Shown here: positions 19,052-28,286 of the stretch, in pieces
How the letters are laid out: every line of letters starts with the position of its first letter
Numbering within the stretch: position 1 is the first letter of the stretch
DNA from: Anabaena sp. PCC 7108
Lineage (GTDB): Bacteria > Cyanobacteriota > Cyanobacteriia > Cyanobacteriales > Nostocaceae
Assembly (NCBI RefSeq): GCF_000332135.1
Contig: NZ_KB235896.1
Coordinates: 5,475,356 to 5,539,355 of the forward strand
Length of the DNA stretch: 64,000 nt
Direction of reading: 5' to 3'
Program-made: the position numbers and the translations under genes
Notes under the pieces: model-generated
The model's database searches: none
Seen by the model: only the letters and a program-made list of their open reading frames with translations
Told to the model about the DNA's origin: nothing

Positions 19052-19115
19052 AATTAAATTCATGCAAACACCAACAGCAAATCAGTTACAAAATTCAAGT
19101 TTGCTGAATACGAGA
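19052..19115 (+). repeat. Partial third copy of the duplicated upstream block
   Basis: AAATTCATGCAAACACCAAC and ATTCAAGTTTGCTGAATACG match the middle of the blocks at 17105-17155 and 29868-29920. It lies about 60 bp before the second SDR start. Only this core part is kept, so it may mark a regulatory element rather than a chance remnant. Confidence 0.65.
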
Positions 19116-19168
19116 TATTGCAGATCAAAGCTTTGCTACTAACCCTAATAATTTTCAGCAGATAAATC

Positions 19169-19999
19169 ATGACTCAGAAAACATGGCTGATTACTGGTGC
19201 TTCACGGGGCTTTGGTGCTGAGATTGCGAAAGCAGTTTTGGCAGCAGGTGACAGATTAATTGCCACCGCCCGCAATCAAGCTGATTTGCAACAGTTTGAC
19301 ACCAACAAAGACGTATTAATACTGAGCATGGATGTCACCGATGAGGCTCAGGTAAAAGCAGCGATCGCCACAAGTCTAGAAAAGTTTGGACAAATCGATG
19401 TATTGGTCAACAATGCTGGATTCGGCTTGCTCGGAGCAATCGAAGAGTGCAGCACCGAAGAGGTTGAGAGCGTTTATCACACCAATGTCTTCGGGCTACT
19501 AAATGTCACCCGTGCTGTGCTACCCACTATGCGTCAACACCGCTCTGGACACATCATTAATTTATCGTCTATCGGTGGCTATCGCTCCTACCCAGGATGG
19601 GGGATTTATGGCTCGACCAAGTTTGCCGTTGAAGGGATTACCGAAGCCCTACATTACGAGTTAGCGCCCTTGGGCATTCACGCGACGGTGGTTGAGCCAG
19701 GATTTTTCCGTACCAATTTTCTTGATGGCAGTTCACTGCGTCAGACTAAAGTACAAATCCCTGATTATGCTGAAACGGTGGGTAAAACCCGCGACATGGC
19801 AGTTGAACGTAACTATCAGCAACCAGGAGATCCCATCAAACTCGCCCAAGCCATTCTTGAGATTGTCAACACAGACAAACCGCCCCTACGCTTACCTCTG
19901 GGTTCGGATACGCTGCAAGCAATAGCCCAGAAGAACACCTACGTTGAGCAAGAAACAGCAAAATGGCGGACTTTATCTGAGTCCACCAATTACAGATAA
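19169..19999 (+). CDS. SDR-family oxidoreductase (2)
   Basis: A 276-residue SDR with cofactor motif WLITGASRGFGAEIAKAV, NNAGFGLLG, catalytic Ser in NLSSIGGYRS, and YGSTKFAVEG. It is of the type often annotated as oxidoreductase/SDR with a C-terminal extension (SDTLQAIAQKNTYVEQE). It is closely related to the SDR at 30632 and more distant from those at 18307 and 36034. The next gene starts 11 bp downstream, so the two are probably co-transcribed. Confidence 0.93.
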   Translation: MTQKTWLITGASRGFGAEIAKAVLAAGDRLIATARNQADLQQFDTNKDVLILSMDVTDEAQVKAAIATSLEKFGQIDVLVNNAGFGLLGAIEECSTEEVESVYHTNVFGLLNVTRAVLPTMRQHRSGHIINLSSIGGYRSYPGWGIYGSTKFAVEGITEALHYELAPLGIHATVVEPGFFRTNFLDGSSLRQTKVQIPDYAETVGKTRDMAVERNYQQPGDPIKLAQAILEIVNTDKPPLRLPLGSDTLQAIAQKNTYVEQETAKWRTLSESTNYR

Positions 20000-20010
20000 G
20001 GAGTTGGAAC

Positions 20011-21009
20011 ATGGAGCTATCACCGACGATGCACGCACTGATAGTAGATGATTTTCAAACTGCGACATTTCGTAGCACCGAAATTCCCCGACCGCAACCC
20101 ACTAGCCATCAAGTCTTGGTGCGGATCAAGGCAAGTGGCGTTAATCCGCTCGATAGCAAAATTCGTATAGGTAAAGCGCCCCATGCCAAACCAGTCCTTC
20201 CTGCGGTGTTAGGAACTGATCTAGCTGGAATTGTTGAAGCGGTTGGACAAGATGTTACTGCCTTTCAGGTTGGTGATGAGGTTTATGGAATGACGGGCGG
20301 AGTCGGCGGATTGCAAGGTTCACTGGCTGAGTTTGCCGCTGTTGATGCTGACTTACTGGCAAAAAAACCGACCAACCTCACCATGAGGGAAGCCGCAGCC
20401 TTACCCCTAGTATTTCTGACCGCGTGGGAAGGACTGATTGATCGAGCAAATGTCCGCGAGGGTCAGAAAGTCCTGATACTGGGTGGTTCTGGCGGTGTGG
20501 GTCATGTTGCTGTGCAGATTGCCAGAGCGCGGGGTGCCAAAGTGTTTGCGACGGCTTCCGCAGCCAAACATGACATGGTGCAACAACTGGGTGCCGTACC
20601 CATCGACTATCGCAGTACATCGATCGCACAGATCGTACAAACGTTTACTGATGGTCAGGGCTTTGATGTAGTCTACGACTCGGTGGGTGGCTCCACATTG
20701 GATGATGGGTTTCAAGCCGTGCGCGATTATGGTCACGTCGTCAGTAACTACGGCTGGGGAACCCATTCTCTGTTGCCCCTCTCGCGCAAGGCTGCAACGT
20801 ACTCAGGCGTGTTTGTGCTTCTGCCGCTCTTGACGGGGGAAGGTCGCGCTCATCATGGCGAGATTCTGCGTCAGGCGACCCAATTAGCAGAAGCCAATCA
20901 GTTGCGTCCCGTCGTTGACCCTCGCCATTTCACCTTAGAAACAGCGCTGTCTGCCCACGAAGCAGTAGAGCAGGGTACGGCTGTCACCAAAATCGTGATC
21001 GATTTGTAA
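20011..21009 (+). CDS. Zinc-type alcohol dehydrogenase/quinone reductase (MDR) (1)
   Basis: A 332-residue medium-chain reductase of the quinone-oxidoreductase type. The GroES-like half contains VRIKASGVNPLDSKIR and LGTDLAGIVEAVG. The Rossmann half has VLILGGSGGVGHVAVQIARA. Zinc-binding cysteines of classical ADH are lacking, so it is likely a zinc-independent NADPH:quinone/enone reductase. It lies 11 bp after an SDR and 74 bp before the GMC gene. Confidence 0.92.
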   Translation: MELSPTMHALIVDDFQTATFRSTEIPRPQPTSHQVLVRIKASGVNPLDSKIRIGKAPHAKPVLPAVLGTDLAGIVEAVGQDVTAFQVGDEVYGMTGGVGGLQGSLAEFAAVDADLLAKKPTNLTMREAAALPLVFLTAWEGLIDRANVREGQKVLILGGSGGVGHVAVQIARARGAKVFATASAAKHDMVQQLGAVPIDYRSTSIAQIVQTFTDGQGFDVVYDSVGGSTLDDGFQAVRDYGHVVSNYGWGTHSLLPLSRKAATYSGVFVLLPLLTGEGRAHHGEILRQATQLAEANQLRPVVDPRHFTLETALSAHEAVEQGTAVTKIVIDL

Positions 21010-21083
21010 CCCATTACCGGGCTGGAGACTCTACCGCTAGAGCCTGTAGAAACACGAAACTTGAGCAAATCAGGAGAATTCGG

Positions 21084-22703
21084 ATGGCTCACTATGACTA
21101 TATTGTGATTGGGGCTGGGTCGGCAGGCTGCGTGGTTGCTAACCGTCTGACAGAAGACAGCGAAACAACAGTGTTACTCCTTGAAGCGGGTAATCCTGAT
21201 CAGAAACCAGAGATTGAAATTCCGTCAGAATGCTTGCACTTACTCGGTTCTGAGGTGGATTGGAGCTACTTTTCGGAACCAGAACCCTACCTGGGCGTTC
21301 GCGAAGCGCCGTCTTTGACGGGTCGCAAAATCTTTTGTCCTCGTGGCAAGGTTTTGGGGGGTAGCAGTTCGATTAATTTCATGATTTATATCCGGGGCAA
21401 TCCCCACGACTATGACCACTGGCAGGCGTTGGGGAATTCCGGTTGGGGTTACCAGGATGTGTTGCCCTACTTCAAGAAATCGGAACACTCCTCACGCGGT
21501 GCCTCTGAATATCATGGAGTGAATGGGGAGTTAAGCGTCACTGATATTGCGACTCCGGCTGTAACGTCTCAACGCTTTGTCGATACCGCGATCGCAATGG
21601 GCTATGCCAATAATCCTGACTTCAACGGTCGTCAACAAGAAGGTGCTGGACTTTATCAGTTAACCGTTAAAGATGGGAAGCGCCACAGTGCTGCGGCAGC
21701 ATTCCTTCTGCCGATTCTTCAGCGTCCTAATTTGACAATCACGACAGGTGCATTAGTGACTCGGTTGTTGTTTGAGGGCGATCGCACCGTCGGCGTGGAA
21801 TACCTCCACGAAGGTACACTACATCAGGTTTATGTCAATCAGGAAGTGATTGTCAGCGCAGGCGCATTCGACTCGCCCAAACTATTGTTGCTTTCGGGCA
21901 TTGGTGCTGCCGAACATCTGCAATCATTGGGCATTCCGGTCGTCGTCGATTTACCTGGAGTGGGTCAAAATCTCCGAGATCATATCCTAGCTCCTATTAC
22001 ATATCAGGCAACTGAGGATGTACATCCTGTCGGTATCAGTAGCGAAATCGCTGAAGCGGGATTGTACTTTCACACTGAGAATAATTTAGATGTTGTACCC
22101 GATTTACAGTGTTTCTCAGGCCCGATTTTGTGGGCACCTCCTGGCTCAAACCGCTTTGGCAAAGGATTCTTTGGGGTTGCTTCTTTGGCCCAGCCTAAAA
22201 ATATTGGCAGTGTCAATTTGCGTTCAGCCGATCCTCAAGACCCACCCCTGATTCAGCTGAACTATCTACAAAGTGAAACCGATGTCCAAAAGCTTGTAGA
22301 AGGGATTAAAGCACTTCGCCAAATATTTGAAGCCAATTCCTTTGATAAGTTTCGCCGTCAGGAATTGGCTCCCGGTCTTGATGTTCAGAGTGATGAGGCA
22401 CTTGCAGCTTACGTTCGAGAAGCTTGCGATACGCTGTCCCATCCAGTCGGAACCTGCAAAATGGGCATCGATCCAATGGCGGTCGTTGACCCCGAACTCC
22501 GAGTTCATGGAATTGAAGGCTTGCGGGTTGTCGATGCCTCGATCATGCCAACACTAACCACAGGGAATACAAATGCACCCACCATCATGATTGGTGAAAA
22601 AGCAGCAGATTTAATTAAAGCCAGTCGGACTCGCCGAAACCTGATGACCCAGTACAACGTCCAAAATTCGGGACACTTGGGGTATTTAGCTGTTGGCAAT
22701 TGA
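21084..22703 (+). CDS. GMC-family FAD oxidoreductase (choline dehydrogenase-like)
   Basis: A 539-residue glucose-methanol-choline flavoenzyme oxidising an alcohol. The FAD motif is YIVIGAGSAGCVVANRL, followed by LLEAG. GMC signature 1 is in RGKVLGGSSSINFMIYIRG and signature 2 is in GAFDSPKLLLLSGIG. The catalytic His is in SHPVGTCKMG, with the C-terminal Asn-containing GNTNAPTIMIGEKAADLI. RBS AGGAGAATTCGG precedes ATG 21084. The substrate cannot be assigned from sequence. Confidence 0.94.
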   Translation: MAHYDYIVIGAGSAGCVVANRLTEDSETTVLLLEAGNPDQKPEIEIPSECLHLLGSEVDWSYFSEPEPYLGVREAPSLTGRKIFCPRGKVLGGSSSINFMIYIRGNPHDYDHWQALGNSGWGYQDVLPYFKKSEHSSRGASEYHGVNGELSVTDIATPAVTSQRFVDTAIAMGYANNPDFNGRQQEGAGLYQLTVKDGKRHSAAAAFLLPILQRPNLTITTGALVTRLLFEGDRTVGVEYLHEGTLHQVYVNQEVIVSAGAFDSPKLLLLSGIGAAEHLQSLGIPVVVDLPGVGQNLRDHILAPITYQATEDVHPVGISSEIAEAGLYFHTENNLDVVPDLQCFSGPILWAPPGSNRFGKGFFGVASLAQPKNIGSVNLRSADPQDPPLIQLNYLQSETDVQKLVEGIKALRQIFEANSFDKFRRQELAPGLDVQSDEALAAYVREACDTLSHPVGTCKMGIDPMAVVDPELRVHGIEGLRVVDASIMPTLTTGNTNAPTIMIGEKAADLIKASRTRRNLMTQYNVQNSGHLGYLAVGN

Positions 22704-22821
22704 GCCAAGCTCACACTTCGTGATCGCGACAATTGGTAGGAGCAAAGGATCTGTACTAATTAGCAAAGCAACTCTTTAGCACGGGCAAAAACTCAATCGA
22801 TTTACAAAGGAGAAACCTCTG

Positions 22822-23658
22822 ATGGCTTACATTACTGTTGGTCAAGAAAACTCTGCAAACATTGATATCTACTACGAAGATTTGGGAACAGGGCAACCTG
22901 TTGTTTTGATTCACGGATTTCCCTTGAGCGGTCATTCTTGGGAAAAGCAGGTATTAGTTCTGCTGAACGAGGGGTATCGGGTTATCACCTACGATCGCCG
23001 AGGATTTGGCAACTCCAGTCAACCTTCGTTTGGATATGACTACGACACCTTCGCATCAGATCTCAATGCGCTGATGACCAAACTTGACCTCCGCGATGCC
23101 GTGCTGGTCGGTTTCTCTATGGGGACAGGTGAAGTAACACGCTATCTCGGCAAATACGGATCAGAGCGTGTGCAAAAAGCCGTGCTGATGGCTCCTGTTC
23201 CTCCTTTCCTGTTAAAGACAGACGATAACCCAGAAGGCGTTGAGCAAAGCGTTTTCGACGGGATTATGAAAGCGATTGTTGAAGACCGTCCAGCCTATTT
23301 TTCCGCATTCTTCAAAGATTTTTTCAACGTGGATTTACTGCTTGGAGACCGCATCAGCCATGAAGCAATTCAAGCCAGTTGGAATGTTGCAGCAGCAGCC
23401 TCTGCTAAGGCAACTCTGGATTGTGTGCCATCTTGGTTGACTGATTTTCGTGACGCTCTACCTCGCATTGATGTGCCAACCTTGATCATTCATGGAGATA
23501 GTGATCGCATTCTGCCATTTGAGTCTACCGCAAAGAGACTGCCCCAGCTAATTAAAGACAGTCGCCTTGTGGTGATACCTGGCGGCCCTCATGCTATCAA
23601 TTGGACTCATGCCGAACAAGTGAATCCTTTACTGCTGGACTTTCTTAAAGGAAATTAA
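22822..23658 (+). CDS. Alpha/beta hydrolase (non-haem chloroperoxidase-like) (1)
   Basis: A 278-residue hydrolase. Oxyanion HG is in VLIHGFPLSGHSW, the nucleophile Ser in LVGFSMGTGE, the Asp in IIHGDSDRILP and the His in IPGGPHAINWTH. This is the cofactor-free haloperoxidase/perhydrolase-like esterase subgroup. RBS AAAGGAGAAA lies 8 bp before ATG. It is a paralogue of the hydrolase at 35094. Confidence 0.93.
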   Translation: MAYITVGQENSANIDIYYEDLGTGQPVVLIHGFPLSGHSWEKQVLVLLNEGYRVITYDRRGFGNSSQPSFGYDYDTFASDLNALMTKLDLRDAVLVGFSMGTGEVTRYLGKYGSERVQKAVLMAPVPPFLLKTDDNPEGVEQSVFDGIMKAIVEDRPAYFSAFFKDFFNVDLLLGDRISHEAIQASWNVAAAASAKATLDCVPSWLTDFRDALPRIDVPTLIIHGDSDRILPFESTAKRLPQLIKDSRLVVIPGGPHAINWTHAEQVNPLLLDFLKGN

Positions 23659-23731
23659 TCAGAATTCCAAAATCCACCCGAAATCAACGGTAACTGTTGC
23701 GATTGTCAAGAATTCTTGCAAAAAAGAAAAC

Positions 23732-24169
23732 ATGGATCTTCAACAACTCACGGCGCTGGAAAATATTCGTCAGGCCAAAGCACGCTATTGCCGATTCATC
23801 GATCTCAAGCAGTGGGACGATTTCAAAAACTTATTTACGCCGACGGTGCATCTTACTTTTCATGGCGTTGAAGGAGAGCTGTTATACCAATTTACAGACC
23901 TTCAAAGTTTCATCGACCAAACAGCAACCACGTTAAGCGGATCTCAGACCATCCATCAGGTTCATAACTCTGAAATTCAATTGACTTCGGAAACGACAGC
24001 GCGGGCGATCTGGTCGATGGAGGACTGGATCATTTATCCCAAAGATGTAAAAGGGCTTTTCAAAACGCTTCATGGCTTCGGACATTATTACGAAACGCTG
24101 GAATTGAGAGAGGGCTGCTGGCTCACTACGACACTTAGCTTAAAAAGAACCATTCTGACTATTACCTGA
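23732..24169 (+). CDS. SnoaL/NTF2-like protein
   Basis: A 145-residue NTF2-fold protein beginning MDLQQLTALENIRQAKARYC, with RFIDLKQWDDFKNLFTPTV and a second beta region (QTIHQVHNSEIQLTSETTAR, WSMEDW). The fold is used for small-molecule isomerases, hydratases and dehydratases. It is 74 bp after the hydrolase and 20 bp before the next reductase, so it fits an operon of small-molecule enzymes. Confidence 0.85.
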   Translation: MDLQQLTALENIRQAKARYCRFIDLKQWDDFKNLFTPTVHLTFHGVEGELLYQFTDLQSFIDQTATTLSGSQTIHQVHNSEIQLTSETTARAIWSMEDWIIYPKDVKGLFKTLHGFGHYYETLELREGCWLTTTLSLKRTILTIT

Positions 24170-24188
24170 GCGGCGCAAGGAAAAAAAC

Positions 24189-25214
24189 ATGGTTCAGAAA
24201 ATGAAAGCGGTTATCATGACCGAACCTGGCGGTTTGGAAGTGTTGACTTACACAGAAGTCGATATGCCGCGTATTGAACATCCAACCGATGTACTAGTAA
24301 AAATCAAAGCGGCAGGTGTTAATCCAGGCGATTGTCAAAACAGAAAATTCGGGTTTCCTTCTTATGCGGTAGGGTCAGGGAAACAGGGCTTTAGTATCCT
24401 GGGGATGGACGGAGTTGGCATTGTCGAGGCGGTAGGAACGGGTATCACGCACATTGAGCTGGGTGATGAAGTTTGGTATTACGACGGCGGCTACGCAGAT
24501 AAACATGGTAGCTACGCGCAATATAAAGTTGTTAATGGTCATTATCTGTCGCCAAAGCCGAAGTCGCTTGATTATATAACAGCCGCAGCGTTGCCCGTCG
24601 TCGCTTTGACGGCGTGGGAGGCGGTAATTGATCGGGCGAATGTCCAATTAGGTGACTTTGTATTGGTACACGGCGGCGCTGGTGGGATTGGGCATATCAG
24701 CATTCAACTGGTGCTAAATCGCGGTGGACGTGTGGCGACGACAGTTAGTGGCACTGCAAAGGAAAAATTGGTACGTACACTAGGAGCCGAAGTACTCATC
24801 GACTATAAAAAAGTGGATGTGAAGCAAGCGCTAATTTACTGGACAGGCAAGGATGGTGCAGATGTCGTGCTTGACTACATTGGTCGTGAAAACTTTGCCA
24901 ACAGCATCGACCTAGTTGCACCGTATGGAACGCTCGTAAATACAGTCGTCTCTAATTGGCCGAATGGGAATAATCTCGTTGCCGAATATAAAAATTTGAG
25001 CATGAAGTTCGTCAATATTGGTTTGCCGCAAGTGACTGGCAACCATGAATTTCGGGTTCGCCAAACGCAGATTCTCAAAGAAATCTCACGACTAGTCGAT
25101 GCTGGTCAATTGCAGGTTCACCTCGATCAAGTTTTTCCACTTCAACAAGTAGCCGAAGCGCAGCGATCGCTAGAGGCTGGTGAAATTATTGGGCGTGTTG
25201 TCATTGAAATGTAA
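24189..25214 (+). CDS. Zinc-type alcohol dehydrogenase/quinone reductase (MDR) (2)
   Basis: A 341-residue MDR protein with VKIKAAGVNPGDCQNRK, GMDGVGIVEAVG and Rossmann motif LVHGGAGGIGHISIQLV; VVLDYIGRENF follows. Zinc-site cysteines are missing, so it is of the quinone-reductase type. A nearby alternative start (ATG 24204, MKAVIMTEPGG) also fits; the one given follows AAGGAAAAAAAC. It lies 6 bp upstream of the Gfo/Idh gene. Confidence 0.91.
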   Translation: MVQKMKAVIMTEPGGLEVLTYTEVDMPRIEHPTDVLVKIKAAGVNPGDCQNRKFGFPSYAVGSGKQGFSILGMDGVGIVEAVGTGITHIELGDEVWYYDGGYADKHGSYAQYKVVNGHYLSPKPKSLDYITAAALPVVALTAWEAVIDRANVQLGDFVLVHGGAGGIGHISIQLVLNRGGRVATTVSGTAKEKLVRTLGAEVLIDYKKVDVKQALIYWTGKDGADVVLDYIGRENFANSIDLVAPYGTLVNTVVSNWPNGNNLVAEYKNLSMKFVNIGLPQVTGNHEFRVRQTQILKEISRLVDAGQLQVHLDQVFPLQQVAEAQRSLEAGEIIGRVVIEM

Positions 25215-25220
25215 TCTATT

Positions 25221-26324
25221 ATGGAAAATGGAAAAATCGGCGTTGGTATCATTGGTGTTCATCCCTCGCGCGGATGGGCTATGACCGCGCATCTACCTGC
25301 GTTGCAAGCATCACCTGATTTCAAAATCGTTGCATTGACAAATTCAGATCCAACTATGGCGGAGGAAGCGGCACTCAAGTTTAATGTACCGTATGCCTTC
25401 CAACTTCATGAGGATTTGTTGGCGTGTCCAGATGTGGATTTGGTTGTCGTTACCGTCAAAGTGCCATATCACTTTGAATTGGTGAGTGCTGCAATCCGGG
25501 GTGGAAAATCGGTTTATTGCGAATGGCCTTTGGCTAACGGACTGCAAGAGGCAGTTGAACTGGAACAACTCGCTAAAAAATACAAAGTTCATGCGGTGGT
25601 GGGATTGCAGTCTCGCACAACGCCGGAAGTTAATTTTATTCGTGACTTAATTCGCGATGGTTATGTAGGTGAGGTTCTGTCCGTTTCACTTATTGGTTCA
25701 GGAATGATCGGCGGAGCAATGATTCCTGAACAATTTGCTTATACTCTAAATCCAAAGAATGGTGCTGGCATGATAAATGTTGCCTTTGCCCATGCGATCG
25801 ATGCTGTGGGTTATGTGCTGAACTCTGAGTTGAGTGAGGTTATGGCAACGTTAGATAGCAGGAGAAAGACAGCGCAGGTAGTCGAAACAGGGGCGAGCGT
25901 TGCGATGGAAACACCGGATCAAATTGTCATCAATGGTAAAATGAAAAGCGGCTGCGTGGTTTCTGCCCATTTTCGAGGGGGTTTATCACGAGGCAGCAAT
26001 TTCAGGTTGGAGATTAACGGGACGCAAGGCGATCTGATTGTCACAAGTTCGCTTGGCTATCCTGGGCTTGGCGAAACTAAAGTCCAAGGCGCTCAAGGTG
26101 AAGATGCTGCTATGCAAAACCTTGATGTCCCGCAAAAATATATAATGTCAAATGCAGATATAGGGATAATAGCAATGACTGTTTCCAATAACTATGCTCT
26201 ACTTGCTACCGATTTTAAAAGTGGAACAAAAACGACACCAACATTTGCAGATGCTGTGATTTTGCACCGTCTCATAAATGCAGTTGAACAATCGGCTGCA
26301 ACTGGTAGTAGACAATATACCTAA
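25221..26324 (+). CDS. Gfo/Idh/MocA-family oxidoreductase
   Basis: A 367-residue NAD(P)-dependent oxidoreductase. The N-terminal Rossmann domain has GVGIIGVHPSRGW, a variant of GxGxxG. The typical VYCEWPLANGLQEAVEL motif (family EKP replaced by EWP) follows, and the C-terminal beta domain has GAGMINVAFAHAIDAV. The conserved Lys of EKPxA is therefore absent (Trp), which is seen in the galactose-80-like subgroup. Adjacent 6 bp after the MDR gene. Confidence 0.9.
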   Translation: MENGKIGVGIIGVHPSRGWAMTAHLPALQASPDFKIVALTNSDPTMAEEAALKFNVPYAFQLHEDLLACPDVDLVVVTVKVPYHFELVSAAIRGGKSVYCEWPLANGLQEAVELEQLAKKYKVHAVVGLQSRTTPEVNFIRDLIRDGYVGEVLSVSLIGSGMIGGAMIPEQFAYTLNPKNGAGMINVAFAHAIDAVGYVLNSELSEVMATLDSRRKTAQVVETGASVAMETPDQIVINGKMKSGCVVSAHFRGGLSRGSNFRLEINGTQGDLIVTSSLGYPGLGETKVQGAQGEDAAMQNLDVPQKYIMSNADIGIIAMTVSNNYALLATDFKSGTKTTPTFADAVILHRLINAVEQSAATGSRQYT

Positions 26325-26500
26325 GATTTCTGCGAAAGATTACTAAACGTCACTCGGTAATTACAGGCATCATCATAAAAAATTAGACGGATTGAGCGAA
26401 CAAACCTACAGGCAAATCATTGCAATCGAACTTTTGACTGCTTGTGAGTTAGAGGTGCTGCGACAGATCATAGAAAAATGCTATTCTGCACTGCCATACT

Positions 26501-26650
26501 ATGAACAACCCCGAAAATCCTCGACTACCCCTGCCGTCTTTCGCTCATGAATCTGCCATCCAAAAAGTCCGAATTGCAGAAGATGCTTGGAACACACGCA
26601 ATCCTGAAAAAGTATCACTCGCTTACATGTCAGAAAGTACTGGCTCATGA
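26501..26650 (+). pseudogene. DUF1348/NTF2-like N-terminal remnant
   Basis: [20 protein letters not shown] then [19 protein letters not shown] matches the first ~45 residues of DUF1348 (NTF2-like) proteins. The reading ends at a TGA at 26648, where the sequence passes into a different gene family. The gene was truncated by a deletion joining it to the DUF302 fragment. Confidence 0.65.
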
Positions 26651-26795
26651 AGCGACTGACGGCAAGGTGTGGGTGAGTTACAACGATCCTAACTACTTAA
26701 AACAGCGATTTTCACTCTCCGATGAGTTGGTGAAAAATATCGCTATCATTGCACCTTTAATCTATCAAGCACTTAGTCCCGCCGAGCGCCAATAA
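26640..26795 (+). pseudogene. DUF302-like C-terminal remnant
   Basis: ATDGKVWVSYNDPNYLKQRF and DELVKNIAIIAPLIYQAL match the C-terminal part of DUF302 proteins (usually EDADGKVWLSYNDPxYL). The upstream part, with the rest of the domain, is missing. The reading overlaps the DUF1348 remnant in a different frame. Confidence 0.65.
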
Positions 26796-27016
26796 ATTGC
26801 AGAATTAGCACACGATCACACCTTGGCGTTTTTGGAACAGCATTTAGGCAGTGGTATCAAAGTCTAAAATGGGGTGACTACTGCTAGATAATTCGCCCAC
26901 CGAGATCGCCCTGACAACCAAGATATTCTGATTCTGAATCATTGGGAAAACGCTGCACATGGCGGGTGGTTTTTAAGAAAGAGAACGGTGAAAATCAACA
27001 AGCAAGGAGAAAAACC

Positions 27017-27664
27017 ATGAAAATCAACAAGAATGACACCGCAGTAGTCGTCATCGATCCGCAAAACGATGTCTTGAGCGAAAAAGGGGTTTCCTGGGAT
27101 TTGGTGGGTGAGAGTGTTAAGGATAACAAGACTATCGAAAATATTGAGCGAATCTTCAAAGCCGCGAAGCAGAATGAATTCGAGGTTTTTATCTCCCCTC
27201 ACTATTACTACCCCACCGACCATAGTTGGAAATTTGCCGGAAACCTAGAGCAAATCATGCTTGAGGTTAAGGAGTTCGATCGCCGTGGTGCGTTGAGCCT
27301 CGATGGATTCCTGGGATCGGGTGCTGACTGGCTTGATCGTTATAAGCCCTTCATTGAGGATGGCAAGACGATTGTGGCCAGTCCACACAAAGTCTATGGG
27401 CCGCAAACTAACGACCTCGTTTTGCAACTGCGTAAACGCAAGATTAGCAAAGTCATTCTACTTGGAATGTTAGCAAATCTTTGTGTTGAAGCTCATCTAC
27501 GCGAATTGCTCGAACAGGGATTTGAGGTTCTTGTCGTTAAGGATGCAACAGCAGCCCCTCGGCATCCGCAACTGGGCGACGGCTACAAGGCAGCACTGAT
27601 TAACTTTGGGTATATCGCCAATGCAGTCCTGTCTACGGATGAAGTTGTAGCAGCAATGGAGTAA
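27017..27664 (+). CDS. Isochorismatase-family cysteine hydrolase
   Basis: A 215-residue hydrolase. Catalytic Asp is in VVVIDPQNDVL, Lys is likely in ASPHKVYGP and Cys in LGMLANLCVEAHLRELLEQG. The family covers isochorismatases, nicotinamidases, ureide hydrolases and others. Start ATG 27017 follows CAAGGAGAAAAACC, a strong RBS, so the longer frame from 26942 is not used. The next gene starts 11 bp after the stop. Confidence 0.92.
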   Translation: MKINKNDTAVVVIDPQNDVLSEKGVSWDLVGESVKDNKTIENIERIFKAAKQNEFEVFISPHYYYPTDHSWKFAGNLEQIMLEVKEFDRRGALSLDGFLGSGADWLDRYKPFIEDGKTIVASPHKVYGPQTNDLVLQLRKRKISKVILLGMLANLCVEAHLRELLEQGFEVLVVKDATAAPRHPQLGDGYKAALINFGYIANAVLSTDEVVAAME

Positions 27665-27674
27665 TGTCAAACTC

Positions 27675-28058
27675 ATGAATTTTAAAACACTTATGAAAAC
27701 ATCCGCGTTACTTCTTGCTCTGCCAATTAGTATCTTAGCTAATTTTTCCTTAAGAGCTTCTGCTGATTCTACTGCTGGCATCCTCCTAAGTACGAAATGT
27801 CGGGGTGGGTACAACGTAAATATTTGGCAGAAATATACTTCAGGTGAACTGCTTTATCGCGCCACTAGTCCCAACGGTAATTTAAGTTTGGGCAAAGGAA
27901 CTAGCCAAGCGACAGAAGGTGTTCGAGTATATAAGTTTCGGAGTGGAATTTATCAATACTGGGTGTGGGATGGCACGTTAGATAATCCGCAGTCTGGAAC
28001 TTTAGAGGTGTATAAAAACAACCGTATATTGATGAAGCAAGCTTGTACGAAAAGTTGA
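27675..28058 (+). CDS. Secreted small protein, unknown
   Basis: A 127-residue protein with an N-terminal signal peptide (KTLMKTSALLLALPISILAN then FSLRASADS, likely cleaved near ASA-DS at about residue 31). The mature part is about 95 residues with two Cys (CRGGYN and KQACTKS), a possible disulfide, and YRATSPNGNLSLGKGTS. Probably periplasmic. No family assigned, but similar small extracytoplasmic proteins are common in cyanobacteria. Confidence 0.75.
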   Translation: MNFKTLMKTSALLLALPISILANFSLRASADSTAGILLSTKCRGGYNVNIWQKYTSGELLYRATSPNGNLSLGKGTSQATEGVRVYKFRSGIYQYWVWDGTLDNPQSGTLEVYKNNRILMKQACTKS

Positions 28059-28128
28059 ATCTTCTAGCGGGTGTTAGCACTTTTTAGAAACCCAGCTAGT
28101 AGTCTGTCAAATTCATTTTGACGCTTAA

Positions 28129-28155
28129 AGAGACGCGATAAATCGCCGTCTCTAC
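28129..28155. repeat. Interspersed hairpin repeat / possible terminator
   Basis: AGAGACGCGAT pairs with ATCGCCGTCTCT apart from one bulged base around the loop AA. This hairpin is a common cyanobacterial interspersed repeat. It lies after the small secreted gene and may act as a terminator, but no T-run follows. Confidence 0.6.
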
Positions 28156-28286
28156 AGGGAATTTATCCATTAATTATTTATTGACACAGTACTACGTTAT
28201 CGCTAAAACCCTCTTAGTCAGCCAGTTTTTTCTGAAATTCATAACACCTTCTAGAAATCGTATTCACCTTATCAAACCCAAAGGAT

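Larger units (their letters stand above)
26325..27016. other. Region of fused gene remnants
   Basis: No intact gene. It contains a DUF1348-like start (26501-26650) and a DUF302-like end (26640-26795), described separately, and a leading stretch (26390-26500) that can be read as EQTYRQIIAIELLTACELEV but not identified. The tail from 26796 to 26867 reads IAELAHDHTLAFLEQHLG, another gene end. Confidence 0.5.
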
